DNA of 32,786 nt from contig JBPBQO010000136.1 in the NCBI GenBank assembly GCA_050954785.1, positions 1 to 32,786 of the forward strand. The letters are read 5' to 3'. The position numbers and the translations under genes are program-made. The notes under the pieces were generated by a model. That model saw nothing but the letters and a program-made list of their open reading frames with translations, was not told the DNA's origin and ran no database searches. The DNA comes from Lichenicola sp050954785 (GTDB taxonomy: Bacteria; Pseudomonadota; Alphaproteobacteria; Acetobacterales; Acetobacteraceae). Of the stretch, positions 1 to 7,349 are shown one piece after another; position 1 is the first letter of the stretch, and each line of letters opens with the position of its first letter.

Positions 1-284
1 CTAAAGTAAGCGGCTTTTGATGAAAGTATGAGTTCACTTAGCCGCTATTACTCATCACAGCGGTCATCCGGCTTCTACCTTACGAGTGCTCAGCCGATAG
101 TTGTATGGTCATAGGTCACCGGCTGTCTAATTAGAGTCCGTTGGATAGTGCCGGTGACGCTGGGGTTAATCGATGCTGGGTAGAGCGTTGTACGCCTCGC
201 CCCATGAATCAGATGATTAGGCAGGGCATCAGCAGCAAAGCAAACACTGCCTGATCCAACATTGCCCACGGCATCGGGATGCAT
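1..284. other. Spacer without a recognisable gene
   Basis: Short open frames on both strands here have no recognisable motif or ribosome binding site. The minus strand directly after the transposase relic could be its decayed extreme C-terminus, but residue similarity is too weak to claim it. No tRNA, CRISPR or clear terminator was seen. Confidence 0.4.
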
Positions 285-623
285 AGGCTTCACATCAACC
301 ATAAGGCGCTGATGTGCAGGAACAGGCGTAGCAGGCTGGCGCTGGCCGGACGGCACGATGTGCGATCAGCCGCTAGGCGCGTCTTCCGTACCTTATGTGG
401 CCTCCCCCCGCCTATGCAGTAGATCCTGGTAGACGGTGCGGCTAGAGAAGCCGCTGAGGATGGAACATGTGTTTGGTCTCCACGGCCCACTTTTGATGTG
501 GACAATGATACTTTCCACTCGATCCCAACTCGCGGCACCGTGGTGGAATTCCTTGAACCGGCATAGCTTTGTCTTGTCGGCAACGACCACCGCGCGAGCA
601 AAGTGCCCTCGCTGTTTAATGTG
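285..623 (-). pseudogene. Transposase relic, IS1380-like, frameshifted and 5'-truncated
   Basis: This is the C-terminal part of a DDE transposase that has decayed. Read on the minus strand, one frame gives a stretch containing KTKLCRFKEFHHGAASWDR and ending LLHRRGEAT followed by a stop near 395. The similarity then continues in another frame with KTRLAADRTSC and RLFLHISALWLM, ending at a stop at 290. The order (aromatic/charged SW.R block, Y..L..RRGEA, DRTSC, then an RLFLH..A.WLM helix) is the one I know from the C-terminal half of IS1380-group transposases. The upstream catalytic part is absent: a stop lies at 624-626, and the pyruvyl transferase gene lies beyond it. One frameshift, one in-frame stop and the missing N-terminus mean it is inactive. 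No terminal inverted repeats could be identified. The family is assigned by motif memory only; that it is a transposase relic is more certain than the exact family. Confidence 0.62.
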
Positions 624-706
624 TTAAAACAAATAGTCTACTATATTAAATCTGGCGGAAAATCTTTCAGACCGGGCCGCCATTTTAATGTATATAGATA
701 TTTTTT

Positions 707-1843
707 CTATAACTGTCTATTTAGTTCTGGACTGTAATTGATATCTGCTGACTTGTAGATATCAAGAAAGTTCTTTTGAAACGTTTTGCGCAACTCTATG
801 TAACGATCGGCGTCGAACGTAAAATAATCCATTATATTCCGGTGAGTAAGCGGACCATTTATATCGCTATAATGACAATAGGGAATGCCCATCGTCTGGC
901 ACATTTCAGTCGTACGACTGTCATGACTGATACAAGCAGCGGGAACGCCAGCTTGTATTGCGAACATTGCTCCATGAAACCGAGTTCCAACAACAAAATC
1001 AAAGCGTCGTAAAAAGTCCATCCATGCGGGGGCGTCGAAAAATGCATATGCATACTGGCGACACCAACGGATAAACTCTTCTTTTGATTTTGTAGGCATC
1101 ATGTAAGAGCGGCAATTTTCTAGAACGTTCTCTGCCATCTCGTCAAACTGGTTACGAGCGATTTGGACCATGTTGATGCCGTGCTGGACGATGTAAGCAC
1201 CGCCAGTCAAGGTGACAATGTCGATCAGATCCTGCTCGATATTTGCAAGTGCAGGGACAAATGGAATTCCTGCTGTCACGGCAATGCTGGTTGGTCGTTT
1301 AGTGAAACCGGTTTTTACTTTTTGAACGAAATCATTACTCATATTGATGAAATTTGAGGGACAGCCTGTTACAACTCCAGCTCCACCAAAACCTAGTTTG
1401 TTCATTTGCTCGGCTGTATAGGCGCCACGGAGACCAAGGTTAGGTTGATCCGACGGGGCGTGCCTGATGATCGTCTCAAGCCACTTTGTTGTTCCTTCGG
1501 TTAGCTGAATATCCTGCTTGTCCGAGTTGGCTTGAGCTCCGAGTCCCAGGCCGATGACAGGCAGATTTATTTCATCAAGCCGCTCACCCAGCCGGCCGAG
1601 ATCGGTATGCTTACCTAAATGATTTGCCATAGGAAAGACCAGAATGTCACCAGCGTTTCGTATCTGTGAAACCGGCGTGCCCCACGGAAGATATGCAGCG
1701 TCTGATGCCATGTGACATGCTACGCCGAACGTGATGGCTTGGTTGCCGGTATTAGAGCCGGACTCCTCGAAGACTGTTTTTACGTCCCGCTTATAGTAGT
1801 CGGTCCTGTAAGGGTTATTACCCAGAATGACAGCTCGCCTCAT
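707..1843 (-). CDS. Polysaccharide pyruvyl transferase family protein
   Basis: A 378-residue protein of the polysaccharide pyruvyl transferase superfamily, a GT-B-like fold. Characterised members attach ketal-linked pyruvate from phosphoenolpyruvate to sugars of exopolysaccharides or cell-wall glycans; others of the superfamily have different roles. Visible landmarks are an N-terminal S-N-T-G-N-Q segment (residues 30-35) where the family has its nucleotide-type loop, LRGAYTAEQMNKLG (138-151), VTGCPSNF (158-165) and the hallmark GTRFHGAMFA (286-295), followed by SHDSRTTE (306-313). The ATG at 1843 has AGAAAGG about 8 bases upstream, which fixes the start. Length is normal. The gene and its GT61 neighbour are much richer in A/T than the kds operon and lie next to a transposase relic, consistent with horizontal acquisition. 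The acceptor sugar cannot be told from sequence. A 210-base AT-rich spacer separates it from the GT61 gene, so co-transcription is uncertain. Confidence 0.85.
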   Translation of the reverse strand: MRRAVILGNNPYRTDYYKRDVKTVFEESGSNTGNQAITFGVACHMASDAAYLPWGTPVSQIRNAGDILVFPMANHLGKHTDLGRLGERLDEINLPVIGLGLGAQANSDKQDIQLTEGTTKWLETIIRHAPSDQPNLGLRGAYTAEQMNKLGFGGAGVVTGCPSNFINMSNDFVQKVKTGFTKRPTSIAVTAGIPFVPALANIEQDLIDIVTLTGGAYIVQHGINMVQIARNQFDEMAENVLENCRSYMMPTKSKEEFIRWCRQYAYAFFDAPAWMDFLRRFDFVVGTRFHGAMFAIQAGVPAACISHDSRTTEMCQTMGIPYCHYSDINGPLTHRNIMDYFTFDADRYIELRKTFQKNFLDIYKSADINYSPELNRQL

Positions 1844-2053
1844 CTTAAAACCTTTCTCTACACGTGTGGTGAATAGCGCATCGATGGGCGTTTAAATAGA
1901 AAATCCGACGCTTAAGCTAACTGTCGCCGTTGTTAGAGCTACCGACAATAGTAGCGTCGCTTGAGAGCGAACTCAGCTAACTGGTTCTGCGTCGATGTCT
2001 TAGGTCATCATACCGTAAAACAAAAACAAAATCGCCTACTTGTGCCTTGCAGA

Positions 2054-3220
2054 TTAGCTGAATCTACGGATCGCCTGCATCGCTTCAGGTACTTTTAGGC
2101 TCCAAGGGTTATGAGGCTGCATTCCAACACTCAAATCCGGCTGTCCAAATATAAAGCCATAGTCCAAATCAAGAGACGAAAACAACCGGGCGTGATTTAG
2201 AGCAAACCCTGACGTACTTTCTATGCTAATGAGCTTGGTTCTTGGCGCTGCAAATACGGCATTAAACATTGCTGCACCGCCTAGCCCAATGATGGTCCTG
2301 GCATTGCTAAATATTCGTACCTGCTCGTCAAACGGTAACAATTCGGGCTCTACAACGGTATAGCCATCTCGGACGAGAGCATCCAGCAGTTGGTCCTCGT
2401 TGACCAGCGACCGATACTTTCCGCCGAGTTTGCGTGTGATCGTCCGTCGCGAGACGAAAATCTTTTCTGGATAAGAGGCCTGATCGAGTTGCGCGCTCCG
2501 GCTAATGATGTTTTGGTAGATGCCGCGCGCAACCTCGTCCGGAACCAAATCTATCATTGAATATTGATGCAACGCGATATCGGAGCAAAAATAGGTTTTC
2601 CATGGGGCTTGGTCGATGAGCTTCTCGGGATTGACCCCCATGAAAAACAGAAGCTTCTTCTGCCACTCGGCCGGAGCATAACAGAGGAACCGTCCCACTT
2701 GTCCGCTCGCCACGAATGCATAAGCACTCGGTAGCGCGTTCAGCAGCCACATGCCCCAGTTAGCCGGTTCGATAGGACTGCCAAAGAATATCGGCCCATC
2801 AAGCTCGATCACGTTCGCATCTGTCAAACGGCGGAAGCTGACTTTTGTCGTGCTTCCATCGATTTTTATGTCAGGAACGATGTAGTTTTCCGATGGTGTA
2901 TGGGCAAGGTAATGCGCCAATCGGCCGCCATAATTATCTATTTCCTGGCAATTAAAAACACCATCCCTACTTACAAGGGCATGAAGATGATGAAAACCGA
3001 AGACGAACTGATTCTGGTATCGACCAACATGGGTGGAGTGTACCCGGAAATTAGTCTCTTCTTTAAATCCAAAGTTAACCCCATCCGAGGACAGATCCCT
3101 CGTCATTGATGGTGGCTCCAACTTCCTAAAGTTCTTGGCCTGAAGTTCCTTTACGTTTGAGGAACTGACTACCTCTAACGGGGAGGGCACCTTTAGAACT
3201 TGGTCATCAACCCGAAACAT
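2054..3220 (-). CDS. Glycosyltransferase family 61-like protein (DUF563)
   Basis: About 388 residues from the ATG at 3220. The C-terminal half carries the GT61/DUF563 signature: KIFVSRR, a stretch with LVNEDQLLDALVRDGYTVVEPE, LPFDEQVRIFSNA, then IIGLGGAAMFNAVFA. This corresponds to the family's R....R.. N...., E.LSF.EQ...F..A and G.HGAGL.N..F blocks; here the usual H-G-A-G is changed to G-G-A-A. Family members transfer sugars in plant N-glycan and bacterial surface polysaccharide synthesis. The N-terminal 150 residues match nothing I recognise. A TTG at 3253 and a GTG at 3247 are in frame upstream; I chose the ATG because none of the candidates has a strong Shine-Dalgarno. Base composition is AT-rich like the pyruvyl transferase neighbour. 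It probably acts in the cytoplasm on a lipid-linked or nascent glycan; acceptor and donor are unknown. Confidence 0.78.
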   Translation of the reverse strand: MFRVDDQVLKVPSPLEVVSSSNVKELQAKNFRKLEPPSMTRDLSSDGVNFGFKEETNFRVHSTHVGRYQNQFVFGFHHLHALVSRDGVFNCQEIDNYGGRLAHYLAHTPSENYIVPDIKIDGSTTKVSFRRLTDANVIELDGPIFFGSPIEPANWGMWLLNALPSAYAFVASGQVGRFLCYAPAEWQKKLLFFMGVNPEKLIDQAPWKTYFCSDIALHQYSMIDLVPDEVARGIYQNIISRSAQLDQASYPEKIFVSRRTITRKLGGKYRSLVNEDQLLDALVRDGYTVVEPELLPFDEQVRIFSNARTIIGLGGAAMFNAVFAAPRTKLISIESTSGFALNHARLFSSLDLDYGFIFGQPDLSVGMQPHNPWSLKVPEAMQAIRRFS

Positions 3221-3433
3221 GCAGATTCGACTTCTTTCTTGACACACACTCAACCAAGTTTACCTGCACTTTGCCGAATACGCCATAGATCAAGAGGAAA
3301 ATCGTTAAGAAATCATTATCAGTGGCGCAACGCACATTCACAAGTAAATAAGCGCCCTCCGACATAGAATGATCAACAAATTCATGAGCTTCTCACCAAT
3401 AAGATGAGAAAGCGCAAGTCGACATCCAATTGA

Positions 3434-4480
3434 TCACGCCAGCCTAGCTCTGAGCAGATCATGAACATGCACCAGCCCAGCAGGCCGTCCATCCTCAACC
3501 ACGAACATGCTGGTGATGCGAGACTCGTTCATCCGGGCCAGGACAGTCACCGCCAGGGTGTCGCCGCCGACCGCCTGGGGGGTGGCGCCCATCACCTCGA
3601 CGATCGGGCGGTCGGTGAAGCTGTCGCGGAAGGCGCGGCGGACGTCGCCGTCGGTCAGCACGCCGACCAGATACCCCTCCAGATCCACCACGCCAACGAT
3701 GCCGAAGCGTTTCGAGCTCATTTCGACGATCCCGTCGGACAGGCGGGCGGAGATCGCCACCAGCGGCATGTCGGCGCCCTCGTGCATCAGGCGGCGCACC
3801 TGCATCAGGCGCTGTCCGAGCTTGCCGCCCGGGTGATAGCGGTTGAAGTCGGTCGCGGTGAAGCCGCGTCGCTCCAGCAGCAGGATCGCCAGCGCATCGC
3901 CGGCGGCGAGCTGCATCGTGGTCGAGGTGGTCGGCGCCAGGCCGTTCGGGCAGGCCTCCTCGGACGCCGGCAGGAACAGCCCGATATCGGCCGCACGCCC
4001 CAGCGCGCTGTCGGGCCGGGAGGTCATCGCCACCAGCGGCACCCCGAAGCGGCGGGTGTATTCCACAATGTCGGCAAGCTCGGAAGTCTCGCCGGACCAG
4101 GAGATCGCCAGCACCACATCGGTGTCGCGCAACACGCCGAGATCGCCGTGGCTGGCCTCGACCGGATGCACGTAGTGGCTGGGCGTGCCGGTCGAGGACA
4201 AGGTGGCGGCGATCTTGCGGCCCACATGGCCGGACTTGCCCATTCCGGTGACGATCACGTTGCCGGTCGCGCGCTCGATGATCTCGGCCGCACCGGCGAA
4301 GGCTTCGGCAAGGCCGCCGGACAGCGCCTGATGAACAGACGCCAGCCCGCGCTGCTCGATCTCCAAGGTGCGGGCAACACTGGCGGACGCGGCGGCGATC
4401 GCGCTCGTGGCCGGCGGCGTCGCGGCGGCGGGATCGCCGGGCCGGCCGGCCATGGGAATACCGGACAGAACCGACATCAT
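3434..4480 (-). CDS. kdsD: Arabinose-5-phosphate isomerase (KpsF/GutQ family)
   Basis: Converts D-ribulose 5-phosphate to D-arabinose 5-phosphate, the first dedicated step toward Kdo. The 348-residue protein has a SIS domain (about residues 45-205) with TGMGKSG (78-84), SWSGETSE (127-134) and the family's HPGGKLG (216-222), then two CBS domains (about 225-290 and 293-347). The start is set by the ATG at 4480, which overlaps the kdsB stop codon as ATGA and so couples translation; the frame stays open upstream, but that extension is an Arg-rich shadow of kdsB. The first 30 residues are Ala/Pro-rich and not part of the SIS fold. It is the last gene of the kdsA-kdsB-kdsD set; a 213-base spacer follows before the GT61 gene, with only a weak hairpin (3390-3410, no T-run) as a possible end signal. 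Confidence 0.93.
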   Translation of the reverse strand: MMSVLSGIPMAGRPGDPAAATPPATSAIAAASASVARTLEIEQRGLASVHQALSGGLAEAFAGAAEIIERATGNVIVTGMGKSGHVGRKIAATLSSTGTPSHYVHPVEASHGDLGVLRDTDVVLAISWSGETSELADIVEYTRRFGVPLVAMTSRPDSALGRAADIGLFLPASEEACPNGLAPTTSTTMQLAAGDALAILLLERRGFTATDFNRYHPGGKLGQRLMQVRRLMHEGADMPLVAISARLSDGIVEMSSKRFGIVGVVDLEGYLVGVLTDGDVRRAFRDSFTDRPIVEVMGATPQAVGGDTLAVTVLARMNESRITSMFVVEDGRPAGLVHVHDLLRARLA

Positions 4481-5244
4481 GGTGCCGCCGTCGCGTGCAC
4501 TGCCAGCGGCAGGCCGGACCGGTCGAGGATGGAGCGTGCGCGCGCCAGGTCCGCCGGGGTGTCGACGCCCAGCGGCACGTCGTCCACCAGCACGGCGTCG
4601 ATCCGCATGCCGGCTTCCAGGGCGCGCAACTGTTCGAGCTTCTCGCGCAGTTCGAGCACCGAGGGGGGGAGCGAGACGAAACGCTCGAATGCGGCGCGGC
4701 GCCAGGCGTAGAGGCCGATATGGTGATAGAGCGGGCCGTCGCCCCACGGGGCCTGGGCTCGCGTGAAATAGAGGGCGCGGAACCGGTCCGGGCCGATCGG
4801 CGTGCCGACCATCTTCACGACGCTCGGGGCGGCCTGTTCGTGCGGATCGGTGATCAGCGCGACCGGCGTGGCCAGCATCACCTCCGGATGGTCCAGCAGG
4901 GCGGCGGTCACGCGGCTGACATGCGGCGCCACCGTGGGCAGGTCGCCCTGGAGGTTGATCACCACGTCATGCAGGCGGTCCGGGTCGGCAAGGGACAGGG
5001 CCTCGGCGATCCGGTCGGTGCCGGACGGATGGTCGGGCCGGGTCAGGATGGCACGGCCGCCGGCAGCGGCAATCGCCTCGGCGGTGCTGGGATGATCGAC
5101 CGCGACAATGACCGGGCCAAGATCGGTTTCCATCGCGCGACGCCAGACATGGACGATCATCGCCTCCCCGCCGATCAGGGCCAGCGGCTTGTTCGGCAGC
5201 CGGGTCGAGCCCAGCCGGGCCGGGATGACGATGATCGGGTTCAT
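4477..5244 (-). CDS. kdsB: 3-deoxy-manno-octulosonate cytidylyltransferase (CMP-Kdo synthetase)
   Basis: Activates Kdo with CTP to give CMP-Kdo, the donor for Kdo transferases of lipid A or capsule. The 255-residue length is typical. The N-terminal nucleotide-binding stretch IPARLGSTRLPNKPL (residues 7-21) is complete. HPSGTDRIAEA, VINLQGDLP, HIGLYAWRRAAFERF and EKLEQLRALEAG are the other conserved blocks in the right order. The ATG at 5244 overlaps the kdsA stop as ATGA, and its own stop overlaps the kdsD start, so kdsA, kdsB and kdsD form a tightly coupled translational unit. Nothing is missing. Confidence 0.96.
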   Translation of the reverse strand: MNPIIVIPARLGSTRLPNKPLALIGGEAMIVHVWRRAMETDLGPVIVAVDHPSTAEAIAAAGGRAILTRPDHPSGTDRIAEALSLADPDRLHDVVINLQGDLPTVAPHVSRVTAALLDHPEVMLATPVALITDPHEQAAPSVVKMVGTPIGPDRFRALYFTRAQAPWGDGPLYHHIGLYAWRRAAFERFVSLPPSVLELREKLEQLRALEAGMRIDAVLVDDVPLGVDTPADLARARSILDRSGLPLAVHATAAP

Positions 5245-6098
5245 GCGCGGTCCAGGGTCCCGGCGGACTTGGTCACGCGGTCGTAGCGCATGAGGTTGCG
5301 GATCAGGGCCTCGAAATCACGCAGCGCGATCATGTTGGGGCCGTCGGACGGGGCGTTGTCGGGGTCGGGATGGGTCTCGATGAACAGGCCGGCCACGCCG
5401 ACCGCGACGGCGGCGCGCGCCAGCACGGACACGAACTCGCGCTGTCCGCCGGAGCTGGTGCCCTGGCCGCCGGGCTGCTGCACCGAATGGGTGGCGTCGA
5501 AAATCACCGGCACGCCGAAGCCGGCCATGATCGGCAGGGACCGGAAGTCGGACACCAGGGTGTTGTAGCCGAACGAGGCGCCGCGCTCGGTCGCCATGAC
5601 GTTCCGATTGCCGGCGTCGGTGACCTTGGCGATCACGTTGCGCATGTCCCACGGAGCCAGGAACTGGCCCTTCTTGATGTTGACCACCCTCCCCGTCTCG
5701 GCGGCGGCGATCAGCAGGTCGGTCTGCCGGCACAGGAAGGCCGGGATCTGCAGGATGTCGACCACCTCGCCGACGATGGCGCAATGCTCGCGTTCGTGCA
5801 CGTCGGTCAGCAGCGGGACCTGCAGCTCGGCGCCGATGTCGGCGAAAATCTGCACGGCCGCCGCCAGCCCGACACCGCGGGTGCCGGAACCGCTGGTGCG
5901 ATTCGCCTTGTCGTAGGAGCTCTTGAACACGAAGCCGATCCCGAGCCGGCTGGTGATCTCCTTGAGTGCATGGGCGCACTCGAAGGCGTGGTCCCTGCTC
6001 TCGATCTGGCAGGGACCGGCGATGAGCGACAACGGCAGCGCGTTGCCGAACACCACGTTGCCGACGGTGACAGTCGGGTTTGCTGCGCTCTTGGTCAT
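5241..6098 (-). CDS. kdsA: 3-deoxy-8-phosphooctulonate synthase (Kdo-8-P synthase)
   Basis: Condenses phosphoenolpyruvate with arabinose 5-phosphate to Kdo-8-phosphate. The 285-residue TIM barrel shows IAGPCQIES (26-34), FKSSYDKANRTS, TDVHE, IPAFLCRQTDLL, KKGQFLAPWD, ERGASFGYN, DFRSLPIM and DATHSVQQPGG. Cys30 in the GPC motif is the metal ligand of the metal-dependent class; the metal-independent class has Asn there, so this enzyme should need a divalent metal. The ATG at 6098 follows GAGGAGG by 7 bases, a strong ribosome binding site. It is followed directly by kdsB with a 4-base overlap and preceded by the unknown beta-sandwich protein with a 45-base gap. The Kdo-8-P phosphatase gene kdsC is not in the window. 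Confidence 0.96.
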   Translation of the reverse strand: MTKSAANPTVTVGNVVFGNALPLSLIAGPCQIESRDHAFECAHALKEITSRLGIGFVFKSSYDKANRTSGSGTRGVGLAAAVQIFADIGAELQVPLLTDVHEREHCAIVGEVVDILQIPAFLCRQTDLLIAAAETGRVVNIKKGQFLAPWDMRNVIAKVTDAGNRNVMATERGASFGYNTLVSDFRSLPIMAGFGVPVIFDATHSVQQPGGQGTSSGGQREFVSVLARAAVAVGVAGLFIETHPDPDNAPSDGPNMIALRDFEALIRNLMRYDRVTKSAGTLDRA

Positions 6099-6143
6099 GG
6101 TCTGGCCTCCTCGTTGCCGGTTACGACAACCGCAGGCCGGGGA

Positions 6144-7265
6144 CTATATCCGGATACGAGCGCCGGAGACATGCCCGGATTCCGTCCAGGTGCCCTCGCC
6201 GCTCAGGAAACGCTGCGGGGTGACGCGGCGGGGCGCCACGACCGCGCGCAAGGCCGGGGCCTCGCGGGAGGCCACAACGCGATGGATCAGGCCCGGTCCG
6301 ACGATGGCGACGTCCTGCGCGTCGAGCTCGATGCTCTCGATCGACAGGCCGGCCTCGGACGCGAAATGGCTGAGCTCGTCGGCACCGCCCAGGGTCCAGC
6401 GGGAGCGTCCGCTCGGGCCGAACTCGGGGAGCTCGTGGCTGTTGCGGAGGATGTCGATCCGGATCGGCGCGGTGGGATTGCCGACATAGACCGCCATGCA
6501 CTCGCCCGGCGACGGCAGGTCGCCGAGTGCCGAGATCTGGGCGAACCGGTTGTCGCCGCCCAGGCTGTCCAGGCGATAGGCCACCGGATGGTCGTCGAAC
6601 GCGGCGCGCAGCAGACGCACGACCGGCTCGCGGAACAGCAGCCCGGCCACGCTGGTGAGGGCGGTCTTGAGCCTGCCGTCGCCTTCGCCATCCAGGAAGC
6701 GCGGCGCGGTGGCGAACCTGATGTTGGCGACGTCCTTGCCGTTGACGCCGGCGGGGGACAAAGCGTTGTGCAGCACGACGTGGCCGTTGAGGATCAGCTC
6801 CTGCATGACGGATTGCAGCTCGGCCGCGCAGGCACCGACGGCGATCCGGCCGGCAAGCAACTGCGGCGCATCGGTGCGGTCGGTCCAGAGGCCGCCGAGA
6901 ACGGAACGATTGCGGCCTGAGCCGGCAAAACCGGTCAGGACCGCGTTGACCAGATCCAGGTAGGCGGCGGTGGCGACCGGAACCGGCAACAGCAGATCGA
7001 CGTCCTGCGGCTTGACGGTGATGAAGGAGAGATAGCCGGGATCGATCGGACGGTTGAAGCGGATGTCGAAACCGCAGCGGCCGTCACCGAACCCGACAGT
7101 CTCGAGATCGGGCCTGTGCACATCGGCAAAGCTCTCGCCGATCAGATCGTGATGCAGAAACGCCCTGATCAAGGGAGGCGATGTGTAATCCGCCGCATAG
7201 AGCCAGCCGATAGCACCTTCGCCATCGAGCCGGTCGATTGCGCCTTTAATCATCACGGCGGTCAT
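6144..7265 (-). CDS. Unknown protein with N-terminal beta-sandwich module of the glycosyltransferase-associated type
   Basis: I do not recognise the full protein (373 residues). Residues about 7-70 contain G.IDRLDGEG.IGWLYAADY, an R-x-FLHHDLIGESFADVHRPDL segment and GFGDGRCGFDIRF. This is the pattern (GW...DP.. P..V...DG..V..A.AD..R.DL...G.GDG..GF....P) that precedes catalytic domains in many Acetobacteraceae glycosyltransferases and is probably a carbohydrate-related beta-sandwich. The remaining 270 residues have no GT motif. Segments ILRNSHELPEFG and DAQDVAIVGPGLIHRVV faintly recall cupin or phytanoyl-CoA dioxygenase folds, but no HxD metal motif is seen. The ATG at 7265 has GGAG six bases upstream. 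It sits between the GT4 gene and kdsA, on the same strand, so a role in the same glycan pathway is likely. The 84-base AT-rich gap upstream could hold an internal promoter, but I could not settle one. Confidence 0.72.
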   Translation of the reverse strand: MTAVMIKGAIDRLDGEGAIGWLYAADYTSPPLIRAFLHHDLIGESFADVHRPDLETVGFGDGRCGFDIRFNRPIDPGYLSFITVKPQDVDLLLPVPVATAAYLDLVNAVLTGFAGSGRNRSVLGGLWTDRTDAPQLLAGRIAVGACAAELQSVMQELILNGHVVLHNALSPAGVNGKDVANIRFATAPRFLDGEGDGRLKTALTSVAGLLFREPVVRLLRAAFDDHPVAYRLDSLGGDNRFAQISALGDLPSPGECMAVYVGNPTAPIRIDILRNSHELPEFGPSGRSRWTLGGADELSHFASEAGLSIESIELDAQDVAIVGPGLIHRVVASREAPALRAVVAPRRVTPQRFLSGEGTWTESGHVSGARIRI

Positions 7266-7349
7266 TCCGACTCCTGTAAATAATATGCTCGAACTAATGT
7301 TATATCAGGCGACATAATATCGCACGTTAATACTTTATTTTTTGTCGGA

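Noticed and set aside
3390..3410. TTCTCA...TGAGAA hairpin downstream of kdsD as a terminator
   Set aside because: The stem is only 6 bp and AT-rich, and no T-run follows in the needed direction.
4481..4747. N-terminal extension of KdsD to 437 residues
   Set aside because: The extra 89 residues are Arg/Pro-rich and lie wholly within kdsB. The ATG at 4480 gives the normal family length and the ATGA overlap.
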